NCBI GenBank assembly: GCA_013694825.1
Contig: JACDBR010000144.1
Coordinates: 1-5,695, forward strand
Reading direction: 5' to 3'
Source: Solirubrobacterales bacterium
GTDB taxonomy: Bacteria; Actinomycetota; Thermoleophilia; Solirubrobacterales; 70-9
DNA: 5,695 bases
The position numbers and the translations under genes were made by a program. The notes beneath the pieces were generated by a model, which saw only the letters and a list, made by a program, of their open reading frames with translations, ran no database searches and had not been told where the DNA came from. Shown one piece after another: positions 1 to 4,427 of the stretch (position 1 is its first letter; each line of letters opens with the position of its first letter).

Positions 1-2
1 GG

Positions 3-95
3 GCCGCCGCCGTCGTTCTCAGCGACACCGCGCGTCGGGTCGACCGGCTCGGCTTCCTGCTCGTCGCCGAGGCGCTGAAGGGCGCTTCGGACTGA
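3..95 (+). CDS. 3' end of an unidentified gene
   Basis: An open frame enters from the left edge and ends at a TGA at 93-95. It gives 30 residues, beginning AAAVVLSDTARRVDRLGF and ending EALKGASD. Codon use (GTC, CTC, GCC, GAG, AAG) matches the genes downstream, which supports real coding. The tail looks like a final amphipathic helix of a soluble enzyme. I do not recognise the family from so short a piece, and the start lies outside the window. A GC-rich inverted repeat begins 11 bases after the stop, as expected at a gene end. Confidence 0.6.
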   Translation, partial: AAAVVLSDTARRVDRLGFLLVAEALKGASD

Positions 96-105
96 GCCGT
101 CGGCG

Positions 106-147
106 CGCGAGCCCCCGCGTCGGCGCCGCTGGGATTCGGGGCTCGCG
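106..147 (+). terminator. GC-rich inverted repeat, possible terminator
   Basis: CGCGAGCCCC at 106-115 is the exact reverse complement of GGGGCTCGCG at 138-147. The 10-bp stem encloses a 22-nt loop that itself contains the palindrome CGGCGCCG (121-128). It lies 11 bases after the stop of the upstream gene and 23 bases before the next start. No T-run follows, so it is not a canonical intrinsic terminator. Such T-poor hairpins are often proposed as terminators or mRNA 3' stabilisers in high-GC Actinobacteria, so the role is inferred. Confidence 0.45.
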
Positions 148-170
148 GCGAGGCCTGGGGTTGTGATTGG

Positions 171-1259
171 ATGCCCGCCCCTCCAGTGGCCTCCCAGCTT
201 GTCCTAATCACCGGCTTTCCCGGCTTCATCGGCCGCCGCCTGGTCAGCGAGATCCTCGAGCGAGACGACGAGGCGACGGTCGTCGCGCTGGTTGAGTCGC
301 GGATGGCCGACGCGGCGCGCGAGGCCGCCTCCGAGCTCGAAGCCGCGCGAATCGAGATCCTCGTCGGCGATATCTCCGAGCGCCGCCTCGGGCTGGACGG
401 CGCCGACTGGGAGCGGCTCGTCGAGGAGGTCACGGTCGTCTTTCACCTCGCGGCGATCTACGACCTCACCGTCCCGCTCGAGCTCGCCCAGGCCGTCAAC
501 GTCGACGGCACGGGCAACGTGCTCGAGCTCTGCGAGCAGGCCAAGCGGCTCGAGCGTCTCAACTACGTTTCGACCGCCTACGTCGCCGGTGACCGCCACG
601 GCGTCGTCTACGAGCACGAGCTCTCACTCGGCCAGGGCTTCAAGAACCATTACGAGTCGACCAAGTTCCAGGCCGAGCTCTGGGTCCAGACGGTTCGCGA
701 GCGCGTGCCGACGACGATCTACCGCCCGGCGATCGTGGTCGGCGACTCGCGCACCGGCCAGACCTCCAAGTTCGACGGCCCCTACTACATCCTGCGAATG
801 GCGCGGGCGCTCCAAAGCCGCGGCACGCCGATGGGCCAGGTCGGCGACGGCTCGAGCCCGTTCAACGTCGTTCCCGTGGACTTCGTGGTCGCCGCGATGC
901 TGGCCGGCGCGGCCGAGCCCGCGGCCGTCGGGGCGACGCTCCACCTCGTCGACCCCGACCCGCTGAGCTCGCACGAGCTGGTCGAGATGCTGGCGACCGA
1001 GCTGACCGGCAGCAAGCCGACGATGCGGATCCCGCCACGGCTCGCCGACCTCTCGATGCGCTCGTCGCGGCTCCGAAGCGCCTTCGGCGACACGCCGCGC
1101 CAGTCGATCGTCTACCTCAACCACTCGGTCCGCTTCGACGCGCGCCAGGCGGCCGACCTGCTCTCGCGTCAGGGCCTCGTCTGCCCACGCTTCGGCGACT
1201 ACGTCAAGCCGATCGTCGGCTTCTACCGCGAGCACGCCGACGATCCGAAGCTGAACTAG
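171..1259 (+). CDS. Extended SDR, thioester-reductase/male-sterility-like NAD(P)-dependent oxidoreductase
   Basis: This 362-residue cytoplasmic protein has an N-terminal Rossmann fold. The dinucleotide loop is TGFPGFIG (Gly15, Gly18, Gly21), followed by FHLAA at 91-95 and the strand NYVSTAY at 131-137 carrying the catalytic Ser/Thr. The active-site pair is Tyr161-x3-Lys165 in HYESTKFQAE, and YRPAIVVGDSRTG follows as the substrate-domain entry. These features match extended SDRs of the NAD_binding_4 type (thioester reductase domains, fatty acyl-CoA reductases). Here the domain stands alone, without an adenylation or carrier domain. The substrate is unknown; reduction of an acyl thioester or a sugar/sterol-like epimerase or dehydrogenase reaction are both possible. 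ATG 171 is the first usable in-frame start; GTG 186 is an alternative. A weak GGGG at 157-160 is the only Shine-Dalgarno-like element. It ends 70 bases before the ABC transporter genes and may be co-transcribed with them. Confidence 0.88.
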   Translation: MPAPPVASQLVLITGFPGFIGRRLVSEILERDDEATVVALVESRMADAAREAASELEAARIEILVGDISERRLGLDGADWERLVEEVTVVFHLAAIYDLTVPLELAQAVNVDGTGNVLELCEQAKRLERLNYVSTAYVAGDRHGVVYEHELSLGQGFKNHYESTKFQAELWVQTVRERVPTTIYRPAIVVGDSRTGQTSKFDGPYYILRMARALQSRGTPMGQVGDGSSPFNVVPVDFVVAAMLAGAAEPAAVGATLHLVDPDPLSSHELVEMLATELTGSKPTMRIPPRLADLSMRSSRLRSAFGDTPRQSIVYLNHSVRFDARQAADLLSRQGLVCPRFGDYVKPIVGFYREHADDPKLN

Positions 1260-1313
1260 GGCCGAGCCGAACGGGCGTCCCCGGTCGTTCACAGCCACGT
1301 CCTTGGGCGGCGC

Positions 1314-1319
1314 TAGTGT
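1314..1319 (+). promoter_or_regulatory. Candidate -10 box before the ABC transporter genes
   Basis: TAGTGT fits the actinobacterial TAnnnT -10 pattern and ends 10 bases before the ATG at 1330. Transcription starting about 7 bases downstream would give a leader of only a few nucleotides. No purine-rich Shine-Dalgarno sequence lies before this ATG, which fits a leaderless start. No good -35 is present at 16-18 bases; TTCACA at 1288-1293 is 20 bases away. The rest of the 1260-1329 gap shows only a weak GAACG/CGTTC pairing (1269-1273 with 1286-1290). Confidence 0.3.
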
Positions 1320-1329
1320 GCCGCGCTTC

Positions 1330-2325
1330 ATGGCCTCCGACGTAGCGATAGAGACCCACGAGCTCCTCAAGCATTTCGGCGAGGTGAAGGCGCTCGACGG
1401 GGTCGACCTGAGCGTTCCTCAGGGGACGATCCTCGGCCTGCTGGGACCCAATGGCGCGGGGAAGACGACGGCCGTACGGATCCTCACGACGCTGCTGGCC
1501 CCCGACTCGGGCAGCGCCCGGGTAGCGGGGCTCGACGTCGTTAAACAGGCGGCCGAGCTTCGTGCCCAGATCGGGCTCGCCGGCCAGTACGCGGCCGTCG
1601 ACGAGAACCTGACCGGGTTCGAGAACCTCGAGATGGTCGGTCGCCTCTACCACCTCGGCAAGGCGCCCTCGCGCAAGCGCTCGAGCGAGCTGCTCGAGCG
1701 CTTCGACCTCGCCGACGCCGGCGGCCGGCTCGTGCGCACCTACTCCGGAGGAATGCGCCGCCGGCTCGACCTCGCGGCCGCCCTGGTCGCCCGGCCGCCG
1801 ATCGTCTTCCTCGACGAGCCGACCACCGGCCTCGACCCGCGCAGCCGGATCGGGCTCTGGGAGACGATCGAGGAGCGCGTCGCGCAGGGGCCCACCGTGC
1901 TGCTGACCACCCAGTATCTCGACGAGGCCGACCGGCTCGCCGACTCGATCGCCGTGATCGACCACGGCAAGGTGATCGCCGAGGGCACCTCGGACGAGCT
2001 CAAGGACCGGATCGGAGGCGAGCGGCTCGAGGTCCGGCTCGAGGACGGCACTCAGATCGAGACGGCCCGCGACGCCCTGCGCGAGCTGTCGGCCGAGCAG
2101 CCCTGGAGCGAGGACGGAGTGGTCAAGCTCTCGCTGCTCGAGGACCGCGGCGCGATCGCCGAGGCCGTACGCAAGCTCGACGCCGTCGCGGTCGGAGTCG
2201 ACGACATCGCCGTCCGCCGCCCGACCCTCGACGACGTCTTCCTGCAGCTCACCGGCCGCCCAGTCGAGGAGGCCGAGGCCGAGGACGCTGGCGGCGAGGA
2301 AGCCGCGCGGGAGGGACAGGCGTGA
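1330..2325 (+). CDS. ABC exporter ATP-binding subunit, DrrA-like
   Basis: This 331-residue nucleotide-binding subunit should power the permease encoded next. Walker A is GPNGAGKTT (39-47), the Q-loop Gln is Gln86, the signature is YSGGMRRR (138-145), and Walker B is IVFLDEP (158-164) followed by the D-loop TTGLD. The H-loop position holds Gln195 in LLTTQYLDEAD instead of His, a known feature of the daunorubicin-exporter (DrrA) group. The C-terminal part contains RRPTLDDVFLQLTG, the conserved element of the DrrA C-terminal domain (DUF4162-like), and ends in a Glu/Ala-rich acidic tail. ATG 1330 is chosen because the family begins just before the first strand; a TTG at 1303 would add nine unconserved residues. 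The stop overlaps the GTG of the permease by 4 bp, so the two are translationally coupled. The substrate could be an antibiotic, lipid or glycolipid and cannot be told from sequence. It is not CcmA. Confidence 0.93.
   Translation: MASDVAIETHELLKHFGEVKALDGVDLSVPQGTILGLLGPNGAGKTTAVRILTTLLAPDSGSARVAGLDVVKQAAELRAQIGLAGQYAAVDENLTGFENLEMVGRLYHLGKAPSRKRSSELLERFDLADAGGRLVRTYSGGMRRRLDLAAALVARPPIVFLDEPTTGLDPRSRIGLWETIEERVAQGPTVLLTTQYLDEADRLADSIAVIDHGKVIAEGTSDELKDRIGGERLEVRLEDGTQIETARDALRELSAEQPWSEDGVVKLSLLEDRGAIAEAVRKLDAVAVGVDDIAVRRPTLDDVFLQLTGRPVEEAEAEDAGGEEAAREGQA
2310..2315 (+). promoter_or_regulatory. Ribosome binding site deciding the GTG start of the permease
   Basis: GGAGGG lies 6 bases before GTG 2322, inside the last codons of the ATPase gene. 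It is the only strong Shine-Dalgarno sequence in the window. It supports the GTG start in the GTGA overlap (start 2322-2324, ATPase stop 2323-2325). Confidence 0.75.
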
Positions 2326-3098
2326 GCCAGCTCGGCAACAGCGTCAGCGACACGCTCGTCCTGGCGAAGCGAAACCTCCAGCGGATCCCTCGTCAGCCCG
2401 ACCTGCTGACCGGCTACACGATCCAGCCGGTGATGTTCACGCTGCTCTTCGTCTACGTCTTCGGCGGCGCGATCGCGACCCCTGGCTACGACGACTACGT
2501 CGACTTCCTGATCCCCGGGATCGTCGTCCAGACGATCGCCTTCGGCGGCTTCACGACCGCGCTCGGCCTCTCAGACGACCTGCGCAAGGGGCTGATCGAC
2601 CGCTTCCGCTCGCTGCCGATGTCGCGCGGGGCGGTGCTGGCCGGCCGCACGTTCTCAGACGTCTTCCTCAACTCGATCTCGCTCGTGATCATGTTCGGCG
2701 TCGGGCTGCTGGTCGGCTTCTCGTTCCTCTCCTCGCCGGGTGAGGTAGCGCTCGGGCTCTTCCTGATGCTGCTCTTCGGCTACGCCTTCTCCTGGGTCTT
2801 CGCCCTCGTAGGGCTCAACTCGTCCTCGCCGGAGACCGCCAACGCGCTCGGCTTCATCGCGATCTTCCCGCTCACCTTCGCCTCCTCGATCTTCGTCCCG
2901 ACCGCGACGATGCCGAGCTGGCTCGAGGCGTTCGCCAACGTCAACCCGTTCTCGACCGTCTCCGACGCGGCCAGGGCGCTGTTCGTCGGCGCGCCGCATG
3001 GCGACGACGTCTGGGGCGCGTTCGCCTGGGCGATCGGGATCACGATCGTCTTCGCGTTCCTCTCGATCAGCCGCTACCGCCGCGCGGTCAGCAACTAG
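2322..3098 (+). CDS. ABC-2 type exporter permease, DrrB-like
   Basis: This 258-residue integral membrane protein is the usual length for DrrB-type ABC-2 permeases. Six hydrophobic segments are visible at about 31-52, 62-84, 114-136, 142-165, 174-193 and 230-249. Between segments 2 and 3, residues 87-113 carry the cytoplasmic coupling element LRKGLIDRFRSLPMSR followed by GRTFSD, typical of the family. NPFSTVSDAARAL (208-220) near the C-terminus is another DrrB-family hallmark. With two copies of the preceding ATPase it should form an exporter in the cytoplasmic membrane, moving a small hydrophobic compound or lipid outward. The start is fixed by the GTGA overlap and the GGAGGG upstream. Its TAG stop lies one base from the stop of the opposing SDR gene, leaving no room for a separate intergenic terminator. 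The substrate is unknown. Confidence 0.92.
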   Translation: MSQLGNSVSDTLVLAKRNLQRIPRQPDLLTGYTIQPVMFTLLFVYVFGGAIATPGYDDYVDFLIPGIVVQTIAFGGFTTALGLSDDLRKGLIDRFRSLPMSRGAVLAGRTFSDVFLNSISLVIMFGVGLLVGFSFLSSPGEVALGLFLMLLFGYAFSWVFALVGLNSSSPETANALGFIAIFPLTFASSIFVPTATMPSWLEAFANVNPFSTVSDAARALFVGAPHGDDVWGAFAWAIGITIVFAFLSISRYRRAVSN

Positions 3099-3099
3099 T

Positions 3100-3822
3100 T
3101 CAGGTCGGCTGCGAGATCGGCCGGATCAGGATCTCGTTGACGTCGACGTGCGCCGGCTGGCCGAGCGCGTAGATCACGGCTCGGGCGATGTCCTCGCCCT
3201 CCAGCGCCGTGCCCTGATCGAGCGGGTTGTCGAAGAACGGCGTGTCGACCATCCCCGGCTCGATCAGCGTCACCCTGACCGTCTTGTTCTCGTGCATCTG
3301 GCGGAGCTCCTGGCGCAATGACTCGCCGATCGCCGTGACCGCGTGCTTGGAGGCCGAGTAGAGCGAGCCGGGAAGCGCGCGGCGGCCGGCGATCGAGCTC
3401 GTGATCAGCATGTGGCCGTGGTCCTGCTCGAGCATCTGCGGAAGGCTGGCGCGGATCGTCAGCGCGACGCCGAGCACGTTGGTCAGGACCATCTCGCGCC
3501 ACTGCTCGGGCGTCCCCTCGAGGAACCCTCGGGATGCCCCGAAGCCGGCGTTGGCGAACACGGCGTCGAGCCGGCCGAAGCCGTCGAGCGCGGCCTTGAC
3601 GGCGCGCTCGTTATCGGCCCATTCGGTCACGTCGCACTTCGAGACGAGCGCCCTGTCGGGCCCGCCGAGCTCGGCCGCGAGCTCACCGAGCTTGTCCTCG
3701 CTGCGCGAGGCGAGCACGAGCCGGTAGCCGGCCTCGGCCGCGGCGCGGGCGGTGGCGGCGCCGATCCCGGTCGACGCTCCGGTGATCAGCAGGACGGGAT
3801 CCTTGGGTGATTCTGGGCTCAT
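3100..3822 (-). CDS. Classical SDR oxidoreductase (YdfG/serine-dehydrogenase-like)
   Basis: This 240-residue cytoplasmic NAD(P)-dependent dehydrogenase is the normal length for classical SDRs. Cofactor motif TGASTGIG is at 14-21. Arg40 after the second strand suggests NADP(H). CDV is at 63-65, NAG at 91-93, and the catalytic tetrad is Asn115, Ser142, Tyr155 and Lys159 (YSASK). PG and a threonine follow in EPGMVDTPF. The C-terminal PAHVDVNEILIRPISQ resembles the YdfG-type 3-hydroxy acid/serine dehydrogenase branch, but that does not fix the substrate. The start at 3822 puts the Rossmann fold ten residues in. An upstream in-frame ATG at 3909 is rejected because it would run through the promoter region and into ccmE. 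No Shine-Dalgarno sequence is visible. It is divergent from ccmE and convergent with the permease, so it is probably a single-gene transcript. Confidence 0.93.
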   Translation of the reverse strand: MSPESPKDPVLLITGASTGIGAATARAAAEAGYRLVLASRSEDKLGELAAELGGPDRALVSKCDVTEWADNERAVKAALDGFGRLDAVFANAGFGASRGFLEGTPEQWREMVLTNVLGVALTIRASLPQMLEQDHGHMLITSSIAGRRALPGSLYSASKHAVTAIGESLRQELRQMHENKTVRVTLIEPGMVDTPFFDNPLDQGTALEGEDIARAVIYALGQPAHVDVNEILIRPISQPT

Positions 3823-3830
3823 CGGGCGCG

Positions 3831-3836
3831 ACTCTA
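3831..3836 (-). promoter_or_regulatory. Candidate -10 box of the SDR gene
   Basis: On the minus strand this reads TAGAGT, a TAnnnT box ending 8 bases before the ATG at 3822. Initiation about 7 bases downstream would put the 5' end within a couple of bases of the start codon, so a leaderless mRNA is plausible. No convincing -35 is seen at the usual distance. Confidence 0.35.
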
Positions 3837-3837
3837 G

Positions 3838-3866
3838 CCGCGCCTGCCAAGCCCGCTTGGGCGCGG
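3838..3866. promoter_or_regulatory. Dyad symmetry between the divergent promoters, possible operator
   Basis: CCAAGC (3847-3852) and GCTTGG (3855-3860) form a perfect dyad with a 2-base centre. It is flanked by CCGCGC (3838-3843) and its reverse complement GCGCGG (3861-3866), with a 3-base asymmetry (CTG) on the left. The dyad sits between the two candidate -10 boxes and covers the candidate ccmE -35. It lies upstream of both expected transcription starts, so a DNA-level role such as a dimeric regulator site is more likely than an RNA hairpin. The operator role is inference. Confidence 0.4.
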
Positions 3867-3884
3867 TCGCGCTCTTGCGATAAT
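3857..3884 (+). promoter_or_regulatory. Candidate promoter of ccmE
   Basis: TTGGGC (3857-3862) and GATAAT (3879-3884) are separated by 16 bases. TG at 3876-3877, one base before the -10, makes it an extended -10 element. GATAAT stands out as an AT-rich island in very GC-rich surroundings. Initiation near 3891 would leave about six bases before ATG 3897, and no Shine-Dalgarno sequence is present, so translation is probably leaderless or nearly so. Confidence 0.5.
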
Positions 3885-3896
3885 GGCTCAAGCTCC

Positions 3897-4331
3897 ATGG
3901 ACCCTGCACGCAAGCGAAAGATCCGCCTCGTCGTGGCGCTCAGCACCGCCGTGCTGCTCGCCGTCGGGCTGATCTACACGTCCTTCAGCGCCTCGAGCGA
4001 GGCGCGCGAGCCCTCCGACCTGCTCGCCTCCGCCGAGCCGGGCGCCTCCTACGACCTGACCGGCGAGGTGGTCGACGGCACGATCGCCCGGCCGGGCACG
4101 AGCTCCGAGCTTCGCTTCGAGGTCGCCGACCGAGAGGACCCCGAGGCGCGGATCCCGGTGGTCTACTCCGGCCAGATCCCCGATCCGTTTCGCGAGGGCC
4201 GCGAGGTGATCGTCACCGGCGAGGTTCGTGGCGGGACCTTCATGGCCGAGCGCGACAGCCTGGTCACCAAGTGCCCGTCGAAGTTCGAGGACGAGGCGGA
4301 GGCCGACCCCGAGCATGTGGTGATCGAGTGA
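3897..4331 (+). CDS. ccmE: Cytochrome c maturation haem chaperone CcmE, cysteine type
   Basis: CcmE takes haem from CcmC outside the cytoplasmic membrane and delivers it to CcmF for attachment to apocytochrome c. This 144-residue protein has the family layout. A short basic N-terminus MDPARKRKIR is followed by one membrane anchor at about 9-30. A beta-rich OB-fold domain spans about 48-125, including VVYSGQIPDPFREGREV and a C-terminal VTGEV strand. A flexible acidic tail follows. In most proteobacterial CcmE the haem-binding residue is a His in HxxxY. Here it is Cys126 in KCPSKF, as in the CxxxY forms known from archaea, some Gram-positives and Desulfovibrio, except that the usual Tyr is Phe130. 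ATG 3897 is preferred over an in-frame ATG at 3807, because the longer form would overlap the opposing SDR and add about 30 residues ahead of the anchor. ccmF follows after 96 bases. Confidence 0.93.
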   Translation: MDPARKRKIRLVVALSTAVLLAVGLIYTSFSASSEAREPSDLLASAEPGASYDLTGEVVDGTIARPGTSSELRFEVADREDPEARIPVVYSGQIPDPFREGREVIVTGEVRGGTFMAERDSLVTKCPSKFEDEAEADPEHVVIE

Positions 4332-4372
4332 TCGGGCGGGTCGAGACGACCTGTCGGTTCGAGGTAACCGGA

Positions 4373-4394
4373 CGGCCGGAGCTCCGCTCGGCCG
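4373..4394. repeat. Small GC-rich hairpin in the ccmE-ccmF gap
   Basis: CGGCCG at 4373-4378 can pair with CGGCCG at 4389-4394 across a 10-base loop. It lies in the 96-bp gap 4332-4427. No T-run follows and no Shine-Dalgarno sequence precedes ccmF. It may be chance in GC-rich DNA, or may modulate read-through between the two genes. I see nothing else in this gap. Confidence 0.2.
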
Positions 4395-4427
4395 GGCGGC
4401 CTGCCGTGCCCGCCAGTCGCGCCTAGC

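Noticed and set aside
1302..1309. CTTGGGCG shared with 3856-3863 upstream of ccmE
   Set aside because: Eight GC-rich bases in common between two intergenic regions is weak, and the spacing to the -10 boxes differs (5 versus 16 bases from TTGGGC), so a shared -35 or operator is not supported.
1204..1965. A 253-residue minus-strand open frame
   Set aside because: It is antisense to the ABC ATPase and has low-complexity Arg/Glu/Gly composition, so it is a shadow.
1330..3098. Whether the ABC pair is CcmAB, given the nearby ccmE and ccmF
   Set aside because: The ATPase has a DrrA-type C-terminal domain and H-loop Gln, and the permease has ABC-2 DrrB motifs. CcmA is shorter and CcmB lacks these elements.
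3807..3896. A longer ccmE start at ATG 3807
   Set aside because: It would overlap the opposing SDR coding region, run through both promoters, and place about 30 extra residues ahead of the membrane anchor, unlike the family.
3823..3909. A longer SDR start at 3909 (minus strand)
   Set aside because: It would begin inside ccmE and add 29 unconserved residues. Start 3822 matches the usual SDR N-terminus.
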